64,000 nucleotides of DNA from assembly GCF_003260125.1 (NCBI RefSeq), contig NZ_QHKO01000010.1, forward strand, positions 105,436 to 169,435, in the 5' to 3' direction. The DNA is from Lujinxingia litoralis. Lineage in GTDB: Bacteria > Myxococcota_A > Bradymonadia > Bradymonadales > Bradymonadaceae. Both the position numbers and the translations under genes were made by a program. The notes under the pieces were generated by a model. The model did no database searches. It worked only from the letters and a program-made list of their open reading frames with translations, and was not told the DNA's origin. Positions 9,353 to 17,577 of this stretch are shown in pieces (within the stretch, counting starts at the first letter, position 1; the number at the start of each line of letters is the position of its first letter).

Positions 9353-10393
9353 ATGAGTCAGACCGTGTTGGAGTCCTTAAACCAGGCATTTCACCGCATG
9401 ATGCAGGCCGATGAGCGGGTGCATCTGCTCGGCGAAGATCTCCTCGATCCTTACGGTGGCGCCTTCAAAGTCAGCCGGGGCCTGTCGACCGCGTTCGAAG
9501 ATCGGGTCTGGACGACTCCCATCTCCGAGGCGGGATTTGTCGGCGTGGCCATCGGTATGGCGATGGGCGGGTTGCTACCGGTGGTCGAGATCATGTTCGG
9601 CGACTTTGTGCTCCTGGCCGCCGACCAGCTGATCAATCACGGCGCGAAGTACCCGTGGATGTACAACGAGAAGATCGAGGTGCCCCTGGTGGTGCGCCTG
9701 CCGATGGGCGGGCGCCGCGGCTACGGACCGACCCATAGCCAGACCCTGGAGAAACACTTTCTGGGAGCTCCGGGGCTGGCCATTGTGGCCGCCAACCCCT
9801 TCGTCGATCCGGGGCGCCTGCTGGAGCTCGCCACCTTGCACGACCGGCGGCCGGTCCTCTTTGTGGAAAATAAAAAGATGTACGCCCAGCGCCTTCGCCT
9901 GATCGAGGGTGGGCGCTGTGGGGGAATGGCCGCGCGCACCACTGGTGGCGCCTACCCCACGGTGAGCCTGAGTTTTGGGGGCTTTGAGCTGGCCGACGTC
10001 ACCCTGGTGGCCTACGGCGGCATGGCCGAGTTGGCGGTCGAAGCGGCCGAGCGCCTGCTCATCGAAGATGAGCGCTACTGCGAGGTGGTGATCCCCTCCT
10101 CGATTCAACCTTTGGAGATGGACGCCATCGCGCAGTCCGTCGCCCGCAGCGGGCGGCTGGTGGTGAGCGAAGAAGCCCCGGGAGCCGGAGGCGTCGGCGC
10201 CGAAATCATCAGCGCACTGCCCGCCGCAGCCTTCGCCGCGCTCCAGGCTCAGCCGCGACGGGTCTGCGCGCTCAATCTCCCCATCGCCAACAGCCCGGCG
10301 CTGGAGACCGCGACACTCCCCGGCGTCGATGACCTTCTGGAGGCTATGCGTCAGGTGCTGCCGCCATCAAAGAGCACCAGCGCCGCCGGCTAA
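9353..10393 (+). CDS. ThDP-dependent 2-oxoacid dehydrogenase E1 beta subunit
   Basis: The 346-residue beta chain pairs with the preceding gene (65-nt gap). Family landmarks are TPISEAGFVGVAIGMAM with the catalytic glutamate that activates thiamine, the FVLLAADQLINHGAKYPWM segment, the HSQTLEKHFLGAPGL loop that frames the active site, and the C-terminal transketolase-C domain (about residues 210-330, with SSIQPLEMDAIAQSVARSGRLVVSEEA). All key residues look intact, so an active E1 is expected. The start has GGGGGCCGGCG upstream. It probably serves the lipoyl domain encoded 45 nt downstream. Confidence 0.93.
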   Translation: MSQTVLESLNQAFHRMMQADERVHLLGEDLLDPYGGAFKVSRGLSTAFEDRVWTTPISEAGFVGVAIGMAMGGLLPVVEIMFGDFVLLAADQLINHGAKYPWMYNEKIEVPLVVRLPMGGRRGYGPTHSQTLEKHFLGAPGLAIVAANPFVDPGRLLELATLHDRRPVLFVENKKMYAQRLRLIEGGRCGGMAARTTGGAYPTVSLSFGGFELADVTLVAYGGMAELAVEAAERLLIEDERYCEVVIPSSIQPLEMDAIAQSVARSGRLVVSEEAPGAGGVGAEIISALPAAAFAALQAQPRRVCALNLPIANSPALETATLPGVDDLLEAMRQVLPPSKSTSAAG

Positions 10394-10438
10394 GACGGCT
10401 CTCACCCGACACCTTCGATTCTACCTCTGAGGACGATC

Positions 10439-11542
10439 ATGGAATGGGTCTACATCCCGATGCTCAACGCCAACGAAGACGAAGCCGAAGTGGTAGACGT
10501 CCTGGTGGAGGAGGGCCAGAAAGTCTCGCGCGGCGACGTGCTGTGCACGCTGGAGTCCACCAAAGCCACCGCCGACGTGGAAGCTCCGAGCGCGGGATAC
10601 GTGCGTGCGCTGGCATTTAGCTCCGGACAACGTGCCCGAGTGGGCCAACCGCTCTGCGCGCTCACCGAGACGATGGAAGAGGCCGTGCACGTCTCCTCCC
10701 CCCAGGTGCCTCCAGCCCCGGTGGATGATCTTCCCCGGGCCACTCGCCGCGCCGCGGCGCTGGCCAGCGAGTACGACGTCGATCTGCGCGCGATTCCCCA
10801 CCAGGGCATCCTCACCGAACGTGACATTCTGGCGCATCTCGGCGAGAGCCCCGGCGCGCTGCGCGCGCCGGGCGACCAGGCCACCGCCACCCCGGCGGTG
10901 GAGGTGGGCGCCGGCGGCCAGGCCATCGTCATCTACGGGGCCGGCGGCCACGCCCGGGTGGTCATTGATATGGTGCGCGAGGGGCGACGCGATCTGCGCA
11001 TCGTCGGCATCGTCGATGACTCCCCGGATCGCCCCTCCGAGGTGCTGGGGGTCCCGGTTCTGGGCGACGCCTCGACCTTCGCCGAGCTGCGCGAACGCGG
11101 CGTGCGCCTGGCCGCCCTGGGCGTGGGCGCGGTCACTCATAACGCCCTGCGCGCGGAGCTCTTCTCCAGGCTGCGCCGCGAAGGCTTCATCCTGCCCAAT
11201 CTTATCCACCCGAGGGCCTGCGTAGAACCCTCGGTCCTGATGGGCCAGGGCAATCAGATCTTCGCCGGCGCTGTGGTCAGCTCCTGCGTGAGCCTGGGAG
11301 ACAACACCGTGATCAACAGCAACGTGGTCGTCTCTCACGATTGCGTGATCGATGATCACGTGCACCTCACCCCCGGCGCCCTGCTGGCCGGCGGCGTACA
11401 GGTGGGCGCCCGCTCGGTGATCGGCATGGGCGTCACCATCTTTCTGGGGGTACAGGTCGGCGCCGATGTCGTCATCGGCAACGGCTCCCACATTCTCACC
11501 GATGTGGCCGATCAACAGGTGATACGTCCCTCGCTCAGCTGA
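10439..11542 (+). CDS. Chimeric E2-like protein: lipoyl domain, PSBD, NeuD/PglD sugar acyltransferase
   Basis: The 367 residues divide into three. Residues 1-77 are a lipoyl domain with the lipoylation site ESTKAT (K42), not the AMKM of biotin carriers. Residues about 99-134 (ATRRAAALASEYDVDLRAI, then GILTERDILAHL) resemble the peripheral subunit-binding domain that docks E1 or E3 in E2 proteins. Residues about 162-365 are a NeuD/PglD sugar acyltransferase: IVIYGAGGHARVV (GAGGH 167-171) nucleotide-sugar fold, then a left-handed beta-helix with the catalytic-type histidine H300 in VVSHDCVIDDHVHLTPG. The usual E2 catalytic domain is absent. With E1 alpha/beta upstream and a PglC-type enzyme downstream, I infer acyl transfer from lipoyl-lysine to an amino-sugar nucleotide. 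The domain calls are firm and the mechanism is inference. Confidence 0.9.
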   Translation: MEWVYIPMLNANEDEAEVVDVLVEEGQKVSRGDVLCTLESTKATADVEAPSAGYVRALAFSSGQRARVGQPLCALTETMEEAVHVSSPQVPPAPVDDLPRATRRAAALASEYDVDLRAIPHQGILTERDILAHLGESPGALRAPGDQATATPAVEVGAGGQAIVIYGAGGHARVVIDMVREGRRDLRIVGIVDDSPDRPSEVLGVPVLGDASTFAELRERGVRLAALGVGAVTHNALRAELFSRLRREGFILPNLIHPRACVEPSVLMGQGNQIFAGAVVSSCVSLGDNTVINSNVVVSHDCVIDDHVHLTPGALLAGGVQVGARSVIGMGVTIFLGVQVGADVVIGNGSHILTDVADQQVIRPSLS

Positions 11543-11650
11543 GTCCCTTCCGAAGTGCGAAGCGTCGGTGCCGTCTCACCGGCTCACCGACGCTTGCGAC
11601 GTCCGAGAAAACCACTACCCTTCTGCCCAACCCTTCTCTGAGGAGCGGCG

Positions 11651-12292
11651 ATGCCAATCTACGACAAACTCAAACGCACCTTTGACCTCACCGCCGCCGG
11701 CGCCGGGCTGCTCGTCACCGCCCCGGTGCTCGCCGCCAGCGCCGCCACGGTATACGTCACCATGGGGCGCCCACTCTTCTACCGGCAGCAACGCCCGGGG
11801 TTGCACGGAGAGCCCTTTGAGCTGATCAAGTTTCGCACCATGCGCCTCTCCAGGCCGGGGCAGGACGACATCGGCTCGGAGGCCCAGCGGATCACCCCGG
11901 TGGGGCACTTTCTGCGCTCGACCAGCCTTGATGAGTTGCCCACCCTCCTCAATGTGTTTCGCGGCGAGATGAGCCTGGTCGGACCGCGTCCGCTGCTCAT
12001 GCGCTATCTTCCCCGCTACAGCCCCGAACAGGCTCGCCGCCATGAGGTACGCCCCGGAATCACCGGATGGGCCCAGGTCAACGGCCGCAACGCGCTGAGC
12101 TGGGACGAGAAATTCGCGCTCGATGTCTGGTATGTCGATCACCGCTCGCTGGCGCTGGATCTTACCATTCTCTTCAAAACGCTAAGCAAGGTCTTTGCCC
12201 GCGAAGGCATCAACCAGGACGGCCATGCCACCATGCCCGAGTTCATGGGAAACGAAGACCAAACGCCTAAAGACCTCCAGAAAGGCGCCTAA
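11651..12292 (+). CDS. PglC-type monotopic phosphoglycosyl transferase
   Basis: The 213-residue bacterial sugar transferase links a sugar-1-phosphate from a UDP-sugar to undecaprenyl phosphate, the first step in building a lipid-linked glycan. It is the minimal PglC form: one re-entrant N-terminal helix (DLTAAGAGLLVTAPVLAAS), the catalytic Asp-Glu pair D94-E95 in SLDELP, and the conserved MSLVGPRP and RPGITGWAQVNGR motifs. It lacks the extra transmembrane region of WcaJ/WbaP. The ATG follows GAGGAGCGGCG. It ends the E1/acyltransferase gene run, so its preferred sugar may be the one acylated by that system. Confidence 0.92.
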   Translation: MPIYDKLKRTFDLTAAGAGLLVTAPVLAASAATVYVTMGRPLFYRQQRPGLHGEPFELIKFRTMRLSRPGQDDIGSEAQRITPVGHFLRSTSLDELPTLLNVFRGEMSLVGPRPLLMRYLPRYSPEQARRHEVRPGITGWAQVNGRNALSWDEKFALDVWYVDHRSLALDLTILFKTLSKVFAREGINQDGHATMPEFMGNEDQTPKDLQKGA

Positions 12293-12344
12293 TCGGCCAA
12301 CAAAATCAACCACTTAACCCCAAAGCGCCATTTCAACACAGTCT

Positions 12345-12374
12345 CAATGGAGGCGCCGCCAGGTGCCTCCATTG
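12345..12374. terminator. Hairpin after PglC-type gene
   Basis: A 10-bp perfect inverted repeat (12345-12354 with 12365-12374, loop 10 nt) lies 53 nt after the stop codon and has no clean T-run. It is the first of two hairpins between convergent genes. Confidence 0.55.
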
Positions 12375-12394
12375 CGCGTTTCTACAGACCTGAA

Positions 12395-12427
12395 AAACGC
12401 GGCGCACCCGGATGGTGCGCCGCGTTT
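12395..12427. terminator. Bidirectional terminator between convergent genes
   Basis: A 14-bp perfect stem (12395-12408 with 12414-12427, loop CGGAT) is flanked by A's on the left and T's on the right, so it can stop transcription from either side. It serves the PglC-type gene (plus) and the ATP-grasp gene (minus). Confidence 0.8.
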
Positions 12428-12469
12428 CTCAGGTCAGCTCTTCTTGAGCTCTCTTGCTCTCCCTGGGCC

Positions 12470-13495
12470 TCACCACAGCATGCCCAGCGCCGCGCGCAGC
12501 CCGGCGAGAGAAGGCGTGGCCAGCGCGTGGGTGGCCTGGGCAACGTCATCGGTCACGACGGTCTCGGCCCAGTGCCTCAAGATCGTCATCGGCTGCACGG
12601 TGGGTTGCACCACCGGCTCATTATAGAGCACCTGGCGCAGGGCGATCTCTACCTCATTAAAGCCCGCGCAGGCCCGCAAGGGCGTGGTGCCCGAGAAGCG
12701 CGCGTTGATCTCAAAGACCTTGATGCGCTCCCCGTCCAGGCGAAACTGCACGTTGACCGGCCCGTAGGCCCCCAGCGCCTCGGCGATCTCGCGCACCTGG
12801 GCATTGAGTTCGGGATAAGGCGCTACAAAGGCCTGGTAGGTGTTGCCGTCTCTTAAGAGGCGCCGCATCACAATCGACGCCTCGCAGCGCCCCTCAAAGA
12901 CCAGCGCCCCGGCGGTGTACTCATCAAAGGGCGTGGCCACGCACTCCTGAATGATGGCGTCGGGCTGCTCGGCCAGCGCCTGCTCCAGCGCGCTTCGCTC
13001 CTCCACCAGACGCACCCCCACCGAACGACAGCCCACCCGCGGTTTGATGATCAGCGGATAACCCACCTCCTCGATCAACGCATCGACCTCCGAGGGAAGG
13101 GCCGAACGCGGGCATCCCAGCCCGCGCTCATTTAAAAACTGGTAGGTCAGCCACTTATCCTCGGCAATCGTCACGACCTGCTCCGCGCTGATGAGCAGAC
13201 GCGTGTGGTAGGTCTCCTCCAGACGCGCGCGGTGAGCGGCCAACAGACGCAACTCCACATCGGTGCCCACCAGCACCACATCGGGAGACTCGCGGGCGAG
13301 GATCTCTTCAAAAGCCTGCAAAAAGGTTGGATCGGAGGCCAGCGGTACCAGGTGGGCACGATGCGCCCAGTAGAGGCCGGCCGCCAGAGGGCTGGGGTCG
13401 ACTGCAATGATCGTGGCGTCCAGCGTGGTAGCGCGAAGCGCGCGGATGATGCCCTGTCCGAGCAGCGCGCCAGCACCGGTGATGAGCACCTTCAT
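12470..13495 (-). CDS. ATP-grasp ligase (CarB/PylC-like)
   Basis: The 341-residue protein has an N-terminal Rossmann-like pre-ATP-grasp domain (MKVLITGAGALLGQGIIRAL) and an ATP-grasp core (about 110-300): EDKWLTYQFLNERG, PLIIKPRVGCRSVGV as the ATP-binding lysine loop, and KVFEINARFSGTTPL as the metal-binding E-x-N segment. Such enzymes join a carboxylate to an amine through an acyl-phosphate and often occur in surface-polysaccharide loci, where the substrate is usually unknown. The ATG follows AGGGAGGACG. It is convergent with the acyltransferase cluster and downstream of the DUF218 gene on the same strand. Confidence 0.8.
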   Translation of the reverse strand: MKVLITGAGALLGQGIIRALRATTLDATIIAVDPSPLAAGLYWAHRAHLVPLASDPTFLQAFEEILARESPDVVLVGTDVELRLLAAHRARLEETYHTRLLISAEQVVTIAEDKWLTYQFLNERGLGCPRSALPSEVDALIEEVGYPLIIKPRVGCRSVGVRLVEERSALEQALAEQPDAIIQECVATPFDEYTAGALVFEGRCEASIVMRRLLRDGNTYQAFVAPYPELNAQVREIAEALGAYGPVNVQFRLDGERIKVFEINARFSGTTPLRACAGFNEVEIALRQVLYNEPVVQPTVQPMTILRHWAETVVTDDVAQATHALATPSLAGLRAALGMLW

Positions 13496-13704
13496 GCGAC
13501 GTCCTCCCTTGGCAAGAGCCCAGGCCCCCCCGAGACGTTGACCCCTCCCCCGGCGGCCCGACCTGTGTCAGCAGAGCTGCAGACCGGCGCCCCAAATGGC
13601 GTCTGAACATGCCCCCCTGCCCGTCTATGGCAGCACGCTGACGATCCCAGCTCAGCGCACCTCTAGATTCTAATCACCCTGTCCGGCCTCGCCAGCCACC
13701 GCCC

Positions 13705-14466
13705 TTAGCTTCCGCCCAACGAGACAAAGGCGCGACCGACCCACTCGTAGAGCGCGCGCTCGGTCTTTCGCAGATGCGTGGCGTTAGGCCACAGCCCGCC
13801 TGCGCGCCCCTCGATGACCCGGTGGGCCGTTGGCGCGGCGATGGGGCTTAACCCCTGGCGCTCAAAGAGCTGCATGGCCCGCGGCATATGCGAGGCGCTG
13901 GTCACCACCACCACCCGCGCCCCGGGGCCGGCCAGCTCCTGAACCTGGCGGGCCTCCTGAGCGGTATCCTGCGCGCGGTCGGCCAGGGCAATGCGCGCCG
14001 GGTCAACCCCGAGTTCCACGGCCAACTCCCGACTGGCCTGCGCGCTGGGGCGCCCGTCGCCGCGCGCGCCTCCGCTGACCACCAGGATCGCCCCGGGCAG
14101 CTTCCCCACCAGGCGAATCCCCTCCACCAGGCGCAGCACCCCCTCCGAATGCAGCTGACTCACCAGCGGGTAGCGCTCATCTTCAATATACCCGGCGCCC
14201 AGCACCACCACATGGGTCGGGGGCTCCCCGGCCAAAAGCGCCTGGTCACTCAGGGGCGGATACTTCTGCTCCAGCGGGCGCAAGAGCAGGTCGGCCCCCG
14301 GCGAGCAACTGGCAAAGAGCAGCCCGGCACCGGCCGCCGCCACCAGCAGCGGTCCCACCCGGCTCTGGGGCCAGCGCCACCACAGCGCCAGGCCCAGCAT
14401 CAGCAGCCCCGCCACCATTCCCAGCGGCAAGAGCAGCATGGCCACCGTTTTTTTAATCATCCACAT
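13705..14466 (-). CDS. DUF218/ElyC-SanA-like membrane protein
   Basis: The 253-residue protein has two N-terminal hydrophobic helices (about 5-25 and 38-56), as in ElyC/YcbC. The DUF218 (YdcF-like) domain follows: HVVVLGAGYIEDERYP, AILVVSGGARGDGRPSA, EARQVQELAG, then VVVVTSASHMPRAM. Relatives influence cell-envelope integrity and undecaprenyl-phosphate use, but the chemistry is unknown. An equivalent start lies two codons downstream (14460). It sits between polysaccharide-related genes, which fits an envelope role. Confidence 0.83.
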   Translation of the reverse strand: MWMIKKTVAMLLLPLGMVAGLLMLGLALWWRWPQSRVGPLLVAAAGAGLLFASCSPGADLLLRPLEQKYPPLSDQALLAGEPPTHVVVLGAGYIEDERYPLVSQLHSEGVLRLVEGIRLVGKLPGAILVVSGGARGDGRPSAQASRELAVELGVDPARIALADRAQDTAQEARQVQELAGPGARVVVVTSASHMPRAMQLFERQGLSPIAAPTAHRVIEGRAGGLWPNATHLRKTERALYEWVGRAFVSLGGS

Positions 14467-14588
14467 CCGCGCCTCTCGCCTCTTTCTGACCGCACTGGGT
14501 GCCCCCGGCCAAAGTGTTTAGATTTACAGAGCGTTCCTCGCCCTTCGGGGAGCGCGGCCACCCTTCATCTTTTGCAGGGGGAACGATC

Positions 14589-15503
14589 ATGGTCTCTACC
14601 ATTGTCATCGCCAGCGCCGGCCAGCTGGGAAGTGAACTCTATGCCCTCTTAAAGGAGCGCGGCGAGGAGGTCATCGGGGTCAACCTCGACACCTGCAACC
14701 TCGATAACCCCGCCTCTATTGAAGCCACTCTCAACCGCTACCCGGATGCCCGACGCGTCTTCAATGCGGCGGCCTTTACTCAGGTCGACCAGGCGGAACA
14801 GCAGCCGCAAGCCGCCTTCCGAACCAACGCCCTGGGAGTGGGATTTTTAGCCCACGCCTGCCAGCAGCGCCAGATCTCCCTGGTGCACTTCTCCACCGAC
14901 TACGTCTTCGGGGCCGAGCACACCCGGCCCATCCAGGAAGACGCCCACCCCGGCCCGCTCTCGGTCTACGGGCGCAGCAAACTCCTTGGCGAGCGGCTGG
15001 CGCTGCAGCATAACCCGCGCACCTTTGTGCTGCGAAGTTGCGGGCTCTACGGCGCGGAGCACCCGAACTTTGTGCGTGCCATGCTCCGAGTCGGTCAGGG
15101 CCGCGATCCGGTGGCCGTGGTCCACGATCAGATCGTCACCCCCACCCCGGCCCGGACTCTGGCCCGGGCCGCGATCGCCCTCTCGGAGCGCGAAGACTTC
15201 GGAATCTATCACGCCACCGCCCACGGCCAGTGCTCCTGGTTTGACTTTGCCCGGGCCCTCTTTGACCACCTTGATCTGCACCCGCAGCTGCGCCCGGTCG
15301 ACTCGGCCAGCTGGGGCGCCCCGGCGGCGCGCCCCCCTTATTCCGTGCTGGAGAACGCGCGGTTAAAGCATTTGGGCCTGACCTATTTTGATGACTGGTA
15401 CGCCGAACTGACAGCCTTTCTCAACGAGCACGGCCAGCGTTTGCTCGACGAACTCCGGCCGCAAACGCGCCCGGATACTGGACATCATCGCGCGGCGCCT
15501 TAA
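14589..15503 (+). CDS. rfbD: dTDP-4-dehydrorhamnose reductase
   Basis: The 304-residue SDR enzyme performs the last step of dTDP-L-rhamnose synthesis. It shows the N-terminal AGQLGSELYALL loop, NAAAFTQVDQAE, STDYVFGAEHTRPIQE and the YGRSKLLGE YxxxK catalytic pair. The ATG at 14589 is chosen because AGGGGGAACGATC precedes it and the nucleotide-binding fold begins at once. The open frame upstream to 14499 is not convincing. rfbA, rfbB and an rfbC-like gene lie about 35 kb away, so the pathway is split. It is divergent from the DUF218 gene. Confidence 0.9.
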   Translation: MVSTIVIASAGQLGSELYALLKERGEEVIGVNLDTCNLDNPASIEATLNRYPDARRVFNAAAFTQVDQAEQQPQAAFRTNALGVGFLAHACQQRQISLVHFSTDYVFGAEHTRPIQEDAHPGPLSVYGRSKLLGERLALQHNPRTFVLRSCGLYGAEHPNFVRAMLRVGQGRDPVAVVHDQIVTPTPARTLARAAIALSEREDFGIYHATAHGQCSWFDFARALFDHLDLHPQLRPVDSASWGAPAARPPYSVLENARLKHLGLTYFDDWYAELTAFLNEHGQRLLDELRPQTRPDTGHHRAAP

Positions 15504-15578
15504 AGATCTTCTCCGACGGGCCGGACCGCCGGCCGGCCCGCGGCCCCCTCTCTCCAACGCAGCAGCGGTGTGCATATC

Positions 15579-16112
15579 ATGTGGATCTTTGGCTACGGCT
15601 CACTCATCTGGCGCCCGAACTTCGACTATCAGGCGCGCCTCTGCGGCGAGATTCGCGGCTATACCCGGGTCTTCTATCAGGGCTCGCCCGACCACCGGGG
15701 AGTCCCCGAGGCCCCCGGACGCGTGGTCACCCTCCTCCCCGAGCCCACCGCCGCCACCTTCGGCGTGGCCTTTCAGCTGGCCCCCGACCAGGCCGAGCGC
15801 ACCCTGCACCAACTCGACCTGCGCGAACAGGGAGGCTACCAGCGTCGGCTCCTCCCCGTCTTCGCCCCGGGCCACGACACACCGCTCCTCGACGAAGCCC
15901 TGGTCTACATGGCCACCGCCGAGAATCCCCACTTTCTGGGAGCGGCCTCTCCGGAGGCCATCGCCCACCAGGTAGCCTTAAGCCACGGCCCCAGCGGCCC
16001 CAACACCGAGTACGTCCTGCGGCTGGCCGAGGCCCTGCGCGCCGAGGGCGCCGACGATGCCCACGTCTTTGCCGTGGAGCGCGCGCTACGCGCGCTCTTA
16101 TCCCCCCCCTGA
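15579..16112 (+). CDS. ChaC-like gamma-glutamylcyclotransferase
   Basis: The 177-residue protein has the ChaC signature FGYGSLIWRPNFDY at the N-terminus, the catalytic glutamate region LREQGGYQRR and the later VALSHGPSGPNTEYVL. ChaC enzymes cleave glutathione to 5-oxoproline and Cys-Gly. The ATG at 15579 puts the glycine loop at the usual place; a GTG nine bases upstream is the alternative. It is a possible partner of rfbD only by proximity (75 nt) and ends against a convergent lipoprotein gene. Confidence 0.87.
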   Translation: MWIFGYGSLIWRPNFDYQARLCGEIRGYTRVFYQGSPDHRGVPEAPGRVVTLLPEPTAATFGVAFQLAPDQAERTLHQLDLREQGGYQRRLLPVFAPGHDTPLLDEALVYMATAENPHFLGAASPEAIAHQVALSHGPSGPNTEYVLRLAEALRAEGADDAHVFAVERALRALLSPP

Positions 16113-16128
16113 GCCCAAGGGCTCAGGG
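16107..16128. terminator. Hairpin across convergent gene ends
   Basis: A 10-bp perfect inverted repeat with only a 2-nt centre spans the last bases of the ChaC gene and the stop of the opposite lipoprotein gene. There is no T-run, and it probably limits read-through in both directions. Confidence 0.5.
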
Positions 16129-17577
16129 CATAATGCGGTACTCCACCAGCTCTTCGACCACATCAATGAGCTGACCGCCGGCATCAGGCTCGCGCAGCTC
16201 CCGGCGCACCACCCCTCGCCCCGGCACCACATAACGACGCTGGCCGGGCAGCTTGAAGTAAGGGCTGGAAAGCGTGAGAGGACCGGTACCCTCAATGGCG
16301 TACGCCCCCACAAACCCGCCGGCCGGCGTCTCCACATGATGCCAGCTCTCATCCACCGAAAAACTCGCCGCATCGCTCCCGACCTTCAGGCCGGCCCGCC
16401 CCCAGCGCTGACCGGGCTCCAGCGGAAAACTGAAGATCGGAACCTGATACTCAAAGTACTCCAGCAGGTAGCTCAGATCGTCGATGTTCGCCTGACAGCG
16501 GCTGTTGCAATAATAAATCCGCCGCGGGGTGAGCACCCAGCGCTCATGCGCCCGGGTAAAATCGGCGTCTTCGTAGGAGCGCATCAGATGCACCAGCCGC
16601 CAGGTGCCGTACTGCTCCACCCCCATCACCTCCACGATCACCTCCGGGGCCCGCGGCGTGCCGGCAGCGGCCTGCCCGCCCATGGCGAAGTCCAGCGGAT
16701 CGACCGTCTCATCCTGCCCCAGAGCCTTGTTGTAGCGGCGATAGCGCCAGAAGTTGCCCTCTTTGAGCGGGAAAGGATACTCCCGGCTGCGCAGCAGCTC
16801 GGGCTTTAAATGCAGGCCCAGCGCAACCAGCGTCTGCAGCCGACGATCGGCCTCCACCGGAGAGGCCAGCACGAGCACCTTGCGAGTGGGATCATGCGGC
16901 GAGGGCACCCGGAAGATGCGGGGAATTCGCAACTCAAATTCCACATCGGCCTCGGCGTAGCGCAGCCGCAGGACATTGCCCCAGTGCTGCACAACCTCCT
17001 CATCCTCGCCGGCCACCGGCCCCTGAATCGTGCGCCCCTCCCCCAGCTCCAGCCCCTGAAGCTCCAGCAGCCGCCCCAGGCCTCCGTCGGCCCCCTCCGA
17101 AGAGCGCGACGGCTCAAAGCTCTCCCAGGTCGCCAGCGCGCCCCCCATCTGCACGTCCACAAACTCGCGGGCGCGATCCTCGCTGACTTTGACCAGCTCC
17201 GCGTAACTCTCGGGCGCAATAAAGAGGTGGTCCCAGAGGGCCTCGTTGCGCTCGATCAACGCCTCAAAGAGCGCTCGCCCCAGCGCCTCCTCATCGTCGA
17301 TCAGCGGCAGCTCGCCAGCATCCGGCTCCTCCAGACGCCCCCAGCCCCCGGAGAGTTCCGCCCCGCCGCGAAGCTGACGCAGCAGGCGCTGTTCACGCAC
17401 CGCCGCCCCCTCCGGAGTCAGATCGGGATGCTCCGTATACACCAGCGGACGCAGCGGACGATCCTCACCCGAAGGCTCATCGCCGGCGCACCCGACACCG
17501 AGGACCAGCGCCACCCACACCAGTAAGGCCGCTCGGAGCCCCCGTCTGCCACGGGGAGTTTCAGAGGAAGAAGTCAT
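16123..17577 (-). CDS. Hypothetical lipoprotein
   Basis: From the ATG at 17577 the protein has 484 residues and begins with a basic n-region, a hydrophobic stretch and a lipobox (VLGVGC), so it is likely lipid-anchored outside the cytoplasm. The rest is acidic, with no recognised domain. A C-terminal beta-rich part contains PFPLKEGNFWRYRRYNK and FPLEPGQRWGRAG, resembling repeated strand motifs seen in secreted proteins. Its start overlaps the end of the YidD-domain gene by 17 nt, so the two are co-translated and may work together at the envelope. Function unknown. Confidence 0.8.
   Translation of the reverse strand: MTSSSETPRGRRGLRAALLVWVALVLGVGCAGDEPSGEDRPLRPLVYTEHPDLTPEGAAVREQRLLRQLRGGAELSGGWGRLEEPDAGELPLIDDEEALGRALFEALIERNEALWDHLFIAPESYAELVKVSEDRAREFVDVQMGGALATWESFEPSRSSEGADGGLGRLLELQGLELGEGRTIQGPVAGEDEEVVQHWGNVLRLRYAEADVEFELRIPRIFRVPSPHDPTRKVLVLASPVEADRRLQTLVALGLHLKPELLRSREYPFPLKEGNFWRYRRYNKALGQDETVDPLDFAMGGQAAAGTPRAPEVIVEVMGVEQYGTWRLVHLMRSYEDADFTRAHERWVLTPRRIYYCNSRCQANIDDLSYLLEYFEYQVPIFSFPLEPGQRWGRAGLKVGSDAASFSVDESWHHVETPAGGFVGAYAIEGTGPLTLSSPYFKLPGQRRYVVPGRGVVRRELREPDAGGQLIDVVEELVEYRIMP

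Noticed and set aside
10439..11542. N-terminal domain considered as a biotin carrier
   Set aside because: The modified-lysine motif is ESTKAT, the lipoyl type, not (A/V)MKM, and no biotin carboxylase or carboxyltransferase is nearby.
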